From Acinetobacter sp. NCu2D-2 (GTDB lineage Bacteria; Pseudomonadota; Gammaproteobacteria; Pseudomonadales; Moraxellaceae), in contig NZ_CP015595.1 of the NCBI RefSeq assembly GCF_001647675.1, forward strand, positions 62,001 to 126,000: a stretch of DNA of 64,000 nucleotides. The letters are read 5' to 3'. Position numbers and translations under genes: made by a program. Of the stretch, positions 1 to 9,410 are shown piece after piece. The stretch's first letter is position 1, and each line of letters begins with the position of its first letter. Under the pieces are notes generated by a model. That model saw nothing but the letters and a program-made list of their open reading frames with translations, did no database searches and was not told the origin of the DNA.

Positions 1-834
1 TAAAACCACGGCTGCAGTAAACTGGAATAACTGCAGTTTTTCGTTATAAGTAAAAGCTTTACGTGCAGCCCCCACTTCTTTGACTAAGTATTGGTGTAAA
101 AAATGGCGCTCGAAGGCATTACGCGCAAAGTATTTCACCAATGATAAATTGGTCACGACATCGACAATACGTCCCACTGTTTCACTGCGTGCAGATGCAA
201 ACTGTCTGGAGTAAATTTGGCTTTTACGAGCCAGCTTATACGAAATAAATAGGAACAAGACACTCCATACACAGCTAAATAATGCCAATTCCACACTTAC
301 AAAATAGAGCAAAATTGTGGAGAACAGCATGGTCAAAACGACTGGGATAAAATCAAAAATGATCGCCCAGGTCACCATGTTGCATCCCATTGCGGTTTCA
401 GAGATACGTGTCGCCAATGAACCAGCAAAATTCTGATTTAAAAAGCGTTGTGAGTGATGTTGTAAATAGGCAAACATCTCAGAAGATACCCATGACCGCT
501 GAAAAGGTGCGACGTAGACACGCATAAAACCTGCAATACGGCCAAAGACCACTTCAGCAATATTGACACCAATAAATAAAAATAAAGGCGCCCATAGGGT
601 AGACATTTCAAATTGATTAAAATCACTTTGAGTAATGATTGAAATAATTTTACCTAAGCTATAAGGGATGAGTACCGCACTAAAAGTGGCAATGATTTGC
701 AAGGCCAAAATAATGACCAACCACCATTTGATACGTTGTAAAGTAAATAAAATAAACCGCCAAGGTGTATTTGGCAGTTCAGGGATTTGATGCAATTGAT
801 TTGGATTTAAATTTAAATGCGCAGCAAGATTCAT
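1..834 (-). CDS. ABC exporter half-transporter, membrane domain (partial)
   Basis: The reading frame is open from an ATG at 834 to the left window edge (278 codons, no stop), so only the N-terminal part is present. The translation has an ~35-residue cytoplasmic start, then hydrophobic segments around residues 35-60, 75-90 and 145-190, separated by charged loops. This is the pattern of the six-helix membrane domain of ABC exporters (ABC_membrane family). The nucleotide-binding domain would lie outside the window. It is the last gene of the minus-strand run that starts with the TonB receptor, 62 bp after the dioxygenase-like gene, so it may be co-transcribed. Substrate cannot be told. Confidence 0.7.
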   Translation of the reverse strand, partial: MNLAAHLNLNPNQLHQIPELPNTPWRFILFTLQRIKWWLVIILALQIIATFSAVLIPYSLGKIISIITQSDFNQFEMSTLWAPLFLFIGVNIAEVVFGRIAGFMRVYVAPFQRSWVSSEMFAYLQHHSQRFLNQNFAGSLATRISETAMGCNMVTWAIIFDFIPVVLTMLFSTILLYFVSVELALFSCVWSVLFLFISYKLARKSQIYSRQFASARSETVGRIVDVVTNLSLVKYFARNAFERHFLHQYLVKEVGAARKAFTYNEKLQLFQFTAAVVL

Positions 835-896
835 AGTGTGTTACAGACAAATAGGCTGTGTCATACCTCCTATTTGTCTTATCCCAATATATAGAA

Positions 897-1397
897 TTAA
901 GGGTTTACGGGTGTAATACCACGGGTTTTATAAGAGTCATCGCCCGCTTTATAGCGGATTTTCCCTGCTTGACTAATATCGATCCCTGTCAGGAAAACAT
1001 TTGATTTATGGTCAGTCACACCTTTGGCTTTTAATTCTTCAGAACGTTTACGCATAGGTTCTAAACCCAGTTCTAATTTTTCTCCTAACCAGAGCGTTAA
1101 ATATGAGTGATCAACATAGTCATCACCTGTAATGGCATGCACAAGCACGTTAAGTCCTTGGCGACGCCTTAAAATCCATTCAACATAACGAGAAAAATCT
1201 TCTTTCAGAATTGCAAAACGGAACATTGGGGTTGGGTGTAGGCCATTGGCATAGTCTAACCAGCGGTAATCCCAAATCTTAAATAAATCTTGTAATTCTT
1301 CATTCAGTTCAACCGCGATATCTCGGGTTTCTTCAGTGAAGTAAATATGACTGTGATAAGCAACGATTGGGCTAATGTTTTCTGGAATTTCGCTCAT
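897..1397 (-). CDS. DOPA 4,5-dioxygenase-like protein
   Basis: About 166 residues matching the small DOPA-dioxygenase family (PF08883 type). Histidines expected for a metal site are visible in the N-terminal AYHSHIYF motif, in HPTPMFRFAI near residue 55, and in VHAITGDDYVDHSYLTLW near residue 90. The family contains extradiol-type ring-cleaving enzymes acting on catechols such as DOPA or caffeate, but most bacterial members are untested. I chose the ATG at 1397 because GGAGA lies just upstream; an in-frame ATG at 1424 would overlap the preceding gene. It follows the amidohydrolase closely, which suggests sequential steps on one aromatic substrate (inference). Confidence 0.7.
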   Translation of the reverse strand: MSEIPENISPIVAYHSHIYFTEETRDIAVELNEELQDLFKIWDYRWLDYANGLHPTPMFRFAILKEDFSRYVEWILRRRQGLNVLVHAITGDDYVDHSYLTLWLGEKLELGLEPMRKRSEELKAKGVTDHKSNVFLTGIDISQAGKIRYKAGDDSYKTRGITPVNP

Positions 1398-1410
1398 GTA
1401 ATCTCTCCGA

Positions 1411-2475
1411 TTAAGCATTTTCAAGTTGTAAAGTGGGCACGTGAATGCCTTTTTGTTTTAAAAGATGAGCAGGGGTATCGAAATACAACTGCTGTTTTTC
1501 GTTTTCAGTTAAGTCTGTTTGTTCAATATGTTGAATAACGGTATTCACACTCGCTTGTGGCGCATAGTCGGTACCAAAAACCAGACGTTCAATGCCAAAA
1601 ATATGGCGCATGGCTTCTATGGCATGTATGCCATCTCCAGCAGCACCGGTATCAAAGGTAATTTGACTTAAACGTTGTTGATACTGCTGTGGTAATGGAT
1701 AACGCTGTTGTTTTTGCAGGATCTGTTCGATCAATAAGGCACTTATGCCACTGCCACCTAGCATTGCAATCTGAACGGTGACATTTGGATAAGCATCCAA
1801 GAAATCGGTAAATAACAACGTGAAGACAGCAGAGCTAAACACGTAACTGGTATTTAAAATTTGAAGTTGGACGGGAGTCGCCAATAACTCAGAGGATTTA
1901 ACCTGTTGTTGCACTGTGTCATGTGCGCTACCGGTATGTAAGTAGATATGGCTACCCAGTTCATTCGCAGCTTTAAATAAATCGGCAAAATGTTGTGCTG
2001 AGGCATAACTGGAAAGTGCACCTACGGGTAGAACCCCACCAATAAAGCCTAATTCTTCATGCCCCCGTTTTAATTCATCGGTCGCGAATTCAATATCGCT
2101 GGTCGATAAATAACTTAAGGCAGAGAATTTTGCTGGATAAAGACTGAGTAACTCGCCTAGATCATTGTTATATAAACGACTGATATAACGTGACTCAGAT
2201 ACATCGATATTGCTATCAATCTCTAATGTGGTTGGCCAAGAAAGTAGTTGATGTACGACTTGGTGATGTTCAAGATGATCTAAACGTAAATCGATATCAA
2301 ACCATTGAACGCCTAACTCAAACAGTTGAGGGAGTGCATCAATTTTTTGGCGATCTAATAAAATCTTGCCATTTTGTTCTATGAAGCGAATACCCGTCTT
2401 TTTACTCAGCAGGTATTGCGTAATCTTGGGTGAAAACCAATGACTATGTAAATCCACTTTAGCTAAACTTGTCAT
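1411..2475 (-). CDS. Amidohydrolase-2 family protein, ACMSD-like
   Basis: About 354 residues with the TIM-barrel metal-hydrolase signatures of the amidohydrolase_2 family (PF04909: aminocarboxymuconate-semialdehyde decarboxylase, resorcylate decarboxylase and relatives). These are the N-terminal DLHSHW (HxH metal pair), HIYLHTGSAHD mid-protein, and FGTDYAP near the C-terminus with the catalytic Asp. Members decarboxylate or hydrolyse small aromatic or ring-opened acids. The start at 2475 is favoured by an AAGGA box upstream; a longer frame to 2586 would run into the binding-protein gene. Its place between a binding protein and a ring-cleavage-type dioxygenase suggests it processes the imported ligand (inference). 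Confidence 0.75.
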   Translation of the reverse strand: MTSLAKVDLHSHWFSPKITQYLLSKKTGIRFIEQNGKILLDRQKIDALPQLFELGVQWFDIDLRLDHLEHHQVVHQLLSWPTTLEIDSNIDVSESRYISRLYNNDLGELLSLYPAKFSALSYLSTSDIEFATDELKRGHEELGFIGGVLPVGALSSYASAQHFADLFKAANELGSHIYLHTGSAHDTVQQQVKSSELLATPVQLQILNTSYVFSSAVFTLLFTDFLDAYPNVTVQIAMLGGSGISALLIEQILQKQQRYPLPQQYQQRLSQITFDTGAAGDGIHAIEAMRHIFGIERLVFGTDYAPQASVNTVIQHIEQTDLTENEKQQLYFDTPAHLLKQKGIHVPTLQLENA

Positions 2476-2485
2476 ATGAATATCC

Positions 2486-3598
2486 TTATTGAGTCCACAG
2501 ATCACGGAACTTCGGTACCCAGACTTTGAGTTGAGCTGAAAGCGCTTCTGGATAGAGTGCAGGATCGGTAATAGTGTTTTTAACACTCACAGGTACGCCT
2601 GCTGGACGAGGGGCGCCTGTCGTTGTGCCATACGAGAAAGTCTTCTCTGCAAAAAGCTGCTGAACATCGGGTGTCAGTAACCAGGTCACCAATAATTTAG
2701 CGGCTTCAGGATTGGCAGGCTGTTTAACGATAGCTTGCCCAAAAGGAACCAACAGGGTGAAGTCTTCTGGATAGACGATATCGATCGGAACCCCTAAAGC
2801 TTTTTGACGTGCCAAGGGTGGTAAATACACCCAAGGACTTACTGCAGTACGTGCTTGCGCAAGTGCAATGGTGCCCATTTCTTGGGTTGCACCTGAACCG
2901 CCATTATTTTTAATGGTTTCTAAGTCTGCTTCAGTCATCGCTTTACGATGCAAAAGCTGAATAAACGCTAAATCTGCAGTGCCTGCACCGCCGCCTGGTG
3001 CGCCATATTCAAACTTTTTCTTCCATTCATCTTTTAATAAGCTCTGAATATCTAAAGGAAGTTGTTCGGCTGAAATACGGTTTTTATTAAACCCAAGCCC
3101 AAACACTTTCAAAAATGAAAAATGGATGCTGTGATCAGGGCTTTGATAATAGTCAGGTAAACGTGATGCATTGACTGGCGTGAATTCACTCAGATAACCT
3201 TTATCACGCATGTCATAGATGTTATTGACAGGGTATGAAATTACATCTGCGTAGTGAGATTTCGTGACACGCTCAGTATCTAAACGATTAAAGACTTCAG
3301 CAGGTGACAGGTGCATATAATTAATTTTCAAGCCTGGGAATGCCTGTTCAAATGCCTGCCATAATGGCTGCCATTCATAGTCCATTGCGGCTTGATACAC
3401 CACCACTTCATGCTGACCTTTTTGCAGCGCGGCTTGATAAAGCTTTTCTAACTCAGCAACTTCAGTTGGTGAACCTGTTAAAGCACGCTCACGCTTTTGA
3501 ATACTAATGCCGAAGCTTTGTTGTGTACCCAACACAATCACTACAATCAGTGTAATGAGCGTACCGAGTATGGCAAAAGGATAGTGTTGACGTCTCAT
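2486..3598 (-). CDS. ABC transporter substrate-binding protein, Fe3+ / AfuA type
   Basis: A 370-residue periplasmic binding protein with an N-terminal hydrophobic helix (residues ~8-28) that acts as a signal peptide or anchor. It has the ADVISYP, LVPFGQAIVK and PEAAKLLVTWLLTPDVQ patterns of the class II iron/2-aminoethylphosphonate-type binding proteins (SBP_bac family). The tyrosine set typical of ferric-ion binding is not obvious, so the ligand may not be free Fe3+. Its start codon overlaps the ATPase stop (TAATG), so translation is probably coupled. It is the periplasmic partner of the permease and ATPase upstream. Confidence 0.8.
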   Translation of the reverse strand: MRRQHYPFAILGTLITLIVVIVLGTQQSFGISIQKRERALTGSPTEVAELEKLYQAALQKGQHEVVVYQAAMDYEWQPLWQAFEQAFPGLKINYMHLSPAEVFNRLDTERVTKSHYADVISYPVNNIYDMRDKGYLSEFTPVNASRLPDYYQSPDHSIHFSFLKVFGLGFNKNRISAEQLPLDIQSLLKDEWKKKFEYGAPGGGAGTADLAFIQLLHRKAMTEADLETIKNNGGSGATQEMGTIALAQARTAVSPWVYLPPLARQKALGVPIDIVYPEDFTLLVPFGQAIVKQPANPEAAKLLVTWLLTPDVQQLFAEKTFSYGTTTGAPRPAGVPVSVKNTITDPALYPEALSAQLKVWVPKFRDLWTQ

Positions 3599-4794
3599 TA
3601 AGCCACCTGCGCTGTGGCTTCAGTTTGAACGGCTGTATTGACCACATCATCTAGAATTACCATGGCACCTTTTTGGATACTAAGTTCTAAATGTTGATGA
3701 ATAAATGATGATACATACTGAATATCGCTGCCCCAGTATGACAACGGCAAATGCACTTGTAATACGGTATCTAGGGTATTGATCCCCCCTTTTTGATCAT
3801 GCTGAACCAGCTTAACTTCTGCCAAGTAATAATCACCCGCATAACTCACGGCTTGCAGTTCACCAATGAGATAGTCATAAGCGGGATCATGCACATCTAA
3901 GCGCAGAGGTTTGCCAATAATCTGACTAGAGCGTAAAGCCACGTAAACCGACTGATTGAATGGCAAATTTGGAATATTATCGACTTCAATATCTGTCGCA
4001 TGTTGTGCCAAATGCACAATGGTCTTTTCTGCTTTGGCTATAATTTTCGCTTCTAGAATATTTTCAAAGCCAACAAATTCGGCAACATATTTACTTTTAG
4101 GTTTTAAGAAAATCTCACTCGGTGTGCCGATCTGTTCTAAATAACCTGAACGCATAATGGCAATGCGGTCTGCAAGCGCTAATGCTTCAGAATGGTCATG
4201 CGTCACATAGATCGCGGTATAACCCACTTCTTTTTGCAAGTGACGTAATTGCATCCTTAATTTAATACGCAGACTTGCATCCAAATTGGATAATGGTTCA
4301 TCAAAGAGTAAAACCCGTGGTTCATTGACCAAAGCACGGGCCAATGCAACGCGTTGTTGTTGACCACCCGATAACTCTGACGGGTAACGCTGAATAAAAT
4401 CTTCTAAGCCGACCAGTTGTAAGGTTTTAAAAATCTGCTGCTTTTCTTTTTCAGCAATTTTGCGTCTGGTTTTAATTGGGTAAGCAACATTATCCCAAAC
4501 CGTCATATGGGGCCATAAGGCATAGCTTTGAAAAACCATGCCCATTTCACGTTTTTCCGGCGGTACAAAGATACCTTGTTGAGGCGCTAGAACCAGATCA
4601 TCAGCAATACGAATTTCACCAGCATCAGGATCTTCTAGACCCGCAATGCAACGTAAAGTCGTGGTTTTACCACAGCCACTTGGTCCGAGCAGGACAAAGA
4701 ATTCTCCATCCTTTATCTGTAAACTGAGGTCTTTGATGGCATTGACACGACCATCAAATGCTTTATTAAGATGTTTTATGCTCACGCTACTCAT
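3598..4794 (-). CDS. ABC transporter ATP-binding protein, FbpC/PotA type
   Basis: A 398-residue ATPase: Walker A GPSGCGKTT near residue 38, Q-loop VFQSYALWPHMTVWDN, signature LSGGQQQR near residue 140, Walker B VLLFDEPLSNLD, and the H-loop VTHDHSEA. After residue ~240 a C-terminal regulatory extension of TOBE type follows, as in iron, spermidine and sugar importers. It overlaps the permease stop by four bases (ATGA) and the binding-protein start by one base, so the three genes form one operon. It energises import across the inner membrane. Confidence 0.9.
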   Translation of the reverse strand: MSSVSIKHLNKAFDGRVNAIKDLSLQIKDGEFFVLLGPSGCGKTTTLRCIAGLEDPDAGEIRIADDLVLAPQQGIFVPPEKREMGMVFQSYALWPHMTVWDNVAYPIKTRRKIAEKEKQQIFKTLQLVGLEDFIQRYPSELSGGQQQRVALARALVNEPRVLLFDEPLSNLDASLRIKLRMQLRHLQKEVGYTAIYVTHDHSEALALADRIAIMRSGYLEQIGTPSEIFLKPKSKYVAEFVGFENILEAKIIAKAEKTIVHLAQHATDIEVDNIPNLPFNQSVYVALRSSQIIGKPLRLDVHDPAYDYLIGELQAVSYAGDYYLAEVKLVQHDQKGGINTLDTVLQVHLPLSYWGSDIQYVSSFIHQHLELSIQKGAMVILDDVVNTAVQTEATAQVA

Positions 4795-6593
4795 GATAAA
4801 TCCTGTTTAAAAAATTGTGCTGTTTTGCTTTTCTTATGTTGTTCTAAGAGGTATTGCAGACCTTTAGACAGTGCAAACAAGGTGAGACAGAACAACAGCG
4901 TTAAGATCAGTAGTGCTGAAGCCATACTGTAGTCACCAGCACTTTGTATGTTGTAGCTGACCATAGCGAGTGTGCTTAGACCTGGTGCTTTAAGGAGAAG
5001 AGGGACTTCTAAATTCCCTGCCACCATAATTGCAGTCATAAACCACCCCGCAACGAAGCTGGGTAAAACCAGACGTAAGCTAATTTCAAAGAAGCTTTGC
5101 ACCCCCGATGCACCACAAATTCGTGCTGCTTCTGTGAGGGAAGGAGAAAGCTGACCATAAATGGCATTCATGAGTTGGCTTGCGAGTGGCATTCCCGTCA
5201 CGATCAATGCCAAAATCACCAGCCAAATGGTGCCGTACATTTGTGTGAATCCAGGAATACTTAAATAAGCCCATGTCACTGCAACTGTAGAGACAATGCC
5301 AGGCATCGCCAGAGGAATCAGGGTAGAAAATTTCACTGCAGCCCAAGTTTTTGGTTTTAATTTTTGTCCAATCACTATGACACTTAACGCCAGAATCATG
5401 ACCGCAAATCCCACTACAGTTCCCAGTGTGATAGTCACTTTAAAGGCAGACAAAATACGTGGCTGATCAAACAGGGCGATATAACGGTCAAATGAGAATC
5501 CTGTATATATCCCTGGGTAGGGCTGCACTGATGAAAATAGCAGTGCCCCGAGTGGTAAAATTAAAGCCAAGATCAAATAGGCAAATAGCAGAGATGACAC
5601 TAACCATTTAATTGGTGAAGGTAACCGGATCAGACGAGATCGAGCACCTTTACCGCTGATGCTATAGAATTTTTTACGTCCTAAGGCTTTAATCTGTAGC
5701 AGATAAATCAGCGTGACAATCGCAACAAAAATGGTGGATAGAATGCTGGCTTCGGCATAGCTCGGCATACCACGTGCACCACTGACCAAATTCATTAAAT
5801 GTGTTGAAATCACAACAATATTGTCTGCTGAGCCTAAAATCAGCACGGGTTCAAACACTTGCAAACCGCTAATCAAACCTAATAAGGCAATACTGGTTAA
5901 AGCAGGCAATAAGCTAGGTAAATTGATATAGAAAAATGTCTTTAGCTGTCCTGCGCCTGCAACATAGGAAGCTTCGTCTTGAGTAGCATCCAAAGCTTTA
6001 AAAGCACCGACAATAAATAAGTAGCTAAACGCGACTTTCTTTAAAATAATCACGCTGTAGATACCCAACCAACCTTTAGCATCCAGCCATGTCGTTTCAA
6101 TACCAAAACTAAACGCTAAGAAATCATTAATTAGTCCCGTATATGGATTGGCTAATTGCGTGAAGGCAATGGTGTAAAACAACATTGGGATCACAAAGAT
6201 CAGTGCCATGGTCGGCAGAATGACTTTTTTAATTTTTAAATCGGTACGCTCGGTAATAAAGGCAAAAATTGATGCAATAAAAAGTGCTGAAAGGGTGGTG
6301 ATAAACGCCAGTTTGGTGGATGTCCAAACCGCTTTAATCAATCCTGGGTTGTCAAAGACCGTTGACCAAGCTGCAAGTGTCCAATGACCTTCCAAAAAAG
6401 GTGCAGTATCTTTAAACCCACCTGCAACCATCATGATTAATGGCCACACAAACAAAATAGCAATTAATAAGAAGAAAGGAATCAGCCACCACTTACGTGA
6501 ATAAGTGCGTACAAATGCAATGAGTTGACTCATTGCACCCGTACTTGCCGTAGCTGAGTAATTATGAAGAATGACATCATTATTTTTACTCAT
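4791..6593 (-). CDS. ABC transporter permease, fused FbpB type
   Basis: A 600-residue inner-membrane protein with about twelve hydrophobic segments arranged as two six-helix halves. Each half carries an EAA-type cytoplasmic loop: one near EASYVAGAGQLKTFFYINLP and the other near EAARICGASGVQSFFEISL. This is the fused layout of ferric-iron-type (FbpB/AfuB) permeases. A good AAGAGG ribosome site precedes the ATG. It lies 12 bp after the TonB receptor gene, so outer- and inner-membrane uptake are encoded together. The substrate is unknown. Confidence 0.88.
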   Translation of the reverse strand: MSKNNDVILHNYSATASTGAMSQLIAFVRTYSRKWWLIPFFLLIAILFVWPLIMMVAGGFKDTAPFLEGHWTLAAWSTVFDNPGLIKAVWTSTKLAFITTLSALFIASIFAFITERTDLKIKKVILPTMALIFVIPMLFYTIAFTQLANPYTGLINDFLAFSFGIETTWLDAKGWLGIYSVIILKKVAFSYLFIVGAFKALDATQDEASYVAGAGQLKTFFYINLPSLLPALTSIALLGLISGLQVFEPVLILGSADNIVVISTHLMNLVSGARGMPSYAEASILSTIFVAIVTLIYLLQIKALGRKKFYSISGKGARSRLIRLPSPIKWLVSSLLFAYLILALILPLGALLFSSVQPYPGIYTGFSFDRYIALFDQPRILSAFKVTITLGTVVGFAVMILALSVIVIGQKLKPKTWAAVKFSTLIPLAMPGIVSTVAVTWAYLSIPGFTQMYGTIWLVILALIVTGMPLASQLMNAIYGQLSPSLTEAARICGASGVQSFFEISLRLVLPSFVAGWFMTAIMVAGNLEVPLLLKAPGLSTLAMVSYNIQSAGDYSMASALLILTLLFCLTLFALSKGLQYLLEQHKKSKTAQFFKQDLS

Positions 6594-6605
6594 GACGGCA
6601 ACCTC

Positions 6606-9062
6606 TTAGAACTTATAGTTCAAGCTGGTGTAATAAAACGCACCAGATGCACCTGCAGGATGGATGAAGCCATAACGGTTAATCCCGTTAATTTGATTAT
6701 ATGATTCGTACTGTTCTGGGTAGCTGTTGAATAAGTTATTTGCACCTAGACCGAGTGTCAGTGCTCTATTCACTGCATATTTCACATCAAGATCAAGTAC
6801 CCATTGAGGATCATAAGTTTGATCACGCTCAGGCAAAGTCGAATGGTTAAACTTATACTCGCCATAACGAGTAAGGTTTAAATACACATTCCATTGATTG
6901 AGCTGGTAGTTTGCAGAAAGATTGACTTTATTTTCTGGAATTGAATTTTCGATGCCTAAAGCCACATCACGGTTAAACAGCGTAGTACCTGTACGGGTCT
7001 CAACCTGACCTTGTTTTAAATTAGAAACTTTGGTGTCAAGTACACTTAGGCCTAGACCAAGGTTTAAACGACCATAATCATTCAGATCAAGGTTATATTT
7101 ACCGACTAAATCAATACCTTTCGTTGTTGTGTCATAACCATTTACGAAGAATGACGCGCCTGTGTAATTGCTATAGCCAGCGGCCTCAAGGATATCTCGA
7201 ACATTCGTTGAGCCAGATGCAGGATCTTGCAGCGTTGACGTTTGAACAATATTGCCATCTACTTTAATTTGATACGCATCCACCGTTAAAGAGGCATTTT
7301 TTAAAGGTTGCCATACAAATCCAGCTGAAATATTTTGCGACTTGGCAGGATCTAACTCTTTCGCACCAAAAGCAGCAACGGCTGGATCATTAGGTCTAAA
7401 TAAGCCCGTACGTCCAGGTGCTGCAGAACCTCCGTCAGTTGACCAAGTCCCAGTATAAGTTGTACGTTGTTGGCCGAGCTGAGCCAAACTAGGTGCACGG
7501 TACCCTGTACTAAAAGTTGCACGCGTTGCAAATTCAGGGGTGAATTCATAGCGTGTAGAAATTTTACCGTTAAATGTGTCGCCAAAGTCTGAATAGTTTT
7601 CACCGCGAAGAGCGAGACCCAGTTCTAATTGATCAGTGACTTGACCTTCTAGACCGACGTATAAACCAAATACATCACGAGATACACTGCCTAAATCTTT
7701 AGGATTAATCCCGCCAATATCCACGGAGCCAAAACGCGCGGGTTGTCCGGCATTTAGTTGACCAGTAGGAATATTTTCACCACCAAAGTTCCATGACTGT
7801 TCTTCACCAGCTTTGACTGAACCATAACTTTCATGACGATAGTTCAAACCTGAAGAAAGTGTCCAATCTTTGGGTGCAAAAGCGAAGCTTAAGCCTCGGC
7901 TCCAGTCTAAATTGATATTTGTTGATTCGCTTTCTGTTGCACCCTGATAGAAAGAACGTTTACTGTTGAGACCGTAACTTGGTGACAAAGAATTAAATAA
8001 GCGATTTTCAACTGTGCTTTTACCCCAGGAAACGGAAGCGTCAAAGTTACCAATGTTTTCTTTATTCAATTTCAAACCTGCAACTACTGAAGTGTCAACA
8101 CGATCTTCAAAGGTGCGTGGCTGATAGCCATTCGGATAAATCGCGATAATATTATCTTTAGACTGCGAATAGTTCGGGTTTACGTTGTTATAGTTTTCAA
8201 TATCGGAATAATTAACATTTGCGTAAGCTTTTAACTCATCAGTTAAAGGCAATTCACCGTTCACAAGGAAGCTTAAGTGGTCACGTCCACCTTGCCCCCA
8301 TTTCCCACGACGTAAATCACCAGCAGGACCCGCATTGACATACTGTAAATCTGGACCACTCCGGTCAACAGGCTCACTATCTAACCATTCTGCGCTAACT
8401 GTTAAGAAACCTTCTTCACCGAGTTGAAAACCAGCCCAAGCATTTGCAGTTTTCGTTTCACCATCACCTTTTTTGTATTCACCAAAACGTGCATTCACTT
8501 CACCGCCATTGTCTTTTTTCTTTAATACAATGTTGATGACACCTGCAATCGCATCTGAACCATATTGTGCTGATGCACCATCACGCAGGACTTCGACGCG
8601 CTCAATTGCACTTAGAGGGATGGTATTAATTTCAACATATTGATCACCCCCAAATGGGTCGGCACTCGTTAGCTTACCTGTCAGATTACGACGTTTTCCA
8701 TCAACGAGAATGAGCGTATAGGCAGGACTTAAACCGCGTAATGATGCTGAACGTACCGCACCTGTACCTTTTGCTGCATTTTGTCCTTGCGGGAAGTTAA
8801 ATGATGGTACCAATTGGCTGAGCGCCTGGTTTAGCGTTGCGGCACCACTTTGCTCTAAAATTTTATTACTAATGACTTCAATAGGTGCCAAGGATTCTAG
8901 TGCTTTGACATTGCTACGATTTGTACCAAGTACAACAACTTCACTTAATGTTTGTGCTTCTACTTGGGTTGCTACAGCTTGTGCCTGCGCAATGCCTAAA
9001 GGTAACGCTAAAGAAATTGCAGCAGATAACTGTGACAATTTAAAAAATTTGTTATGTGACAT
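6606..9062 (-). CDS. TonB-dependent outer-membrane receptor
   Basis: An 818-residue receptor. It has a signal peptide (residues 1-~29, ending AQAQA), a TonB-box-like stretch SEVVVLG near residue 40, and a plug domain with SLRGLSPAYTLILVDGKR and VEVLRDGASAQYGSDAIAGVINI. A 22-strand barrel region follows and ends in the C-terminal aromatic residue expected of outer-membrane proteins (LNYKF). The plug resembles receptors of the large multi-substrate group rather than the siderophore-only group. It is the first gene of the uptake run and is divergent from a tonB-exbB-exbD operon, which probably serves it. No obvious Fur box was seen upstream. Confidence 0.9.
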   Translation of the reverse strand: MSHNKFFKLSQLSAAISLALPLGIAQAQAVATQVEAQTLSEVVVLGTNRSNVKALESLAPIEVISNKILEQSGAATLNQALSQLVPSFNFPQGQNAAKGTGAVRSASLRGLSPAYTLILVDGKRRNLTGKLTSADPFGGDQYVEINTIPLSAIERVEVLRDGASAQYGSDAIAGVINIVLKKKDNGGEVNARFGEYKKGDGETKTANAWAGFQLGEEGFLTVSAEWLDSEPVDRSGPDLQYVNAGPAGDLRRGKWGQGGRDHLSFLVNGELPLTDELKAYANVNYSDIENYNNVNPNYSQSKDNIIAIYPNGYQPRTFEDRVDTSVVAGLKLNKENIGNFDASVSWGKSTVENRLFNSLSPSYGLNSKRSFYQGATESESTNINLDWSRGLSFAFAPKDWTLSSGLNYRHESYGSVKAGEEQSWNFGGENIPTGQLNAGQPARFGSVDIGGINPKDLGSVSRDVFGLYVGLEGQVTDQLELGLALRGENYSDFGDTFNGKISTRYEFTPEFATRATFSTGYRAPSLAQLGQQRTTYTGTWSTDGGSAAPGRTGLFRPNDPAVAAFGAKELDPAKSQNISAGFVWQPLKNASLTVDAYQIKVDGNIVQTSTLQDPASGSTNVRDILEAAGYSNYTGASFFVNGYDTTTKGIDLVGKYNLDLNDYGRLNLGLGLSVLDTKVSNLKQGQVETRTGTTLFNRDVALGIENSIPENKVNLSANYQLNQWNVYLNLTRYGEYKFNHSTLPERDQTYDPQWVLDLDVKYAVNRALTLGLGANNLFNSYPEQYESYNQINGINRYGFIHPAGASGAFYYTSLNYKF

Positions 9063-9410
9063 GGATGCCCTAAATTACGAAAAATTAAATTTGGAGCGAT
9101 TCTAGTCACCTAAAAATGATGAAAATAAATACAAAAACGTTCTGAGCATATTCATTTTTATCTTTATGAAAAACCCGTTTATTTATTACGTATAGACAGA
9201 TAAAGAATGTGCATTTATTCCAAAAAACACCCTTATTCGACTCATTTTATGCATTGTAAAGTCTATTTTTAAGCATATTTTTTCATATCTTTATAAAGAA
9301 CTGATGTTTTTCTAAGCATTTGAAATATTAAAGATAAAGATATGGTAATTCTTCATTTATCAAACAAATGTGATCGGTTTAAAGTTTCCTCACTTTGTAG
9401 GAGTCTGGTC
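9063..9410. other. Divergent intergenic region between TonB receptor and tonB
   Basis: A 348-bp AT-rich region that must hold promoters for both directions. I found no Fur-box-like sequence, no sigma-54 element and no clear palindrome, so the regulator of this uptake unit is not evident. The start of tonB depends on this region: in-frame starts exist at 9342 and 9411, and only the latter has an AGGAG box. Confidence 0.5.

Noticed and set aside
9063..9410. Fur box or sigma-54 promoter between the receptor and tonB
   Set aside because: Looked for GATAATGATTATC-like and GG-N10-GC patterns and found none that is convincing.
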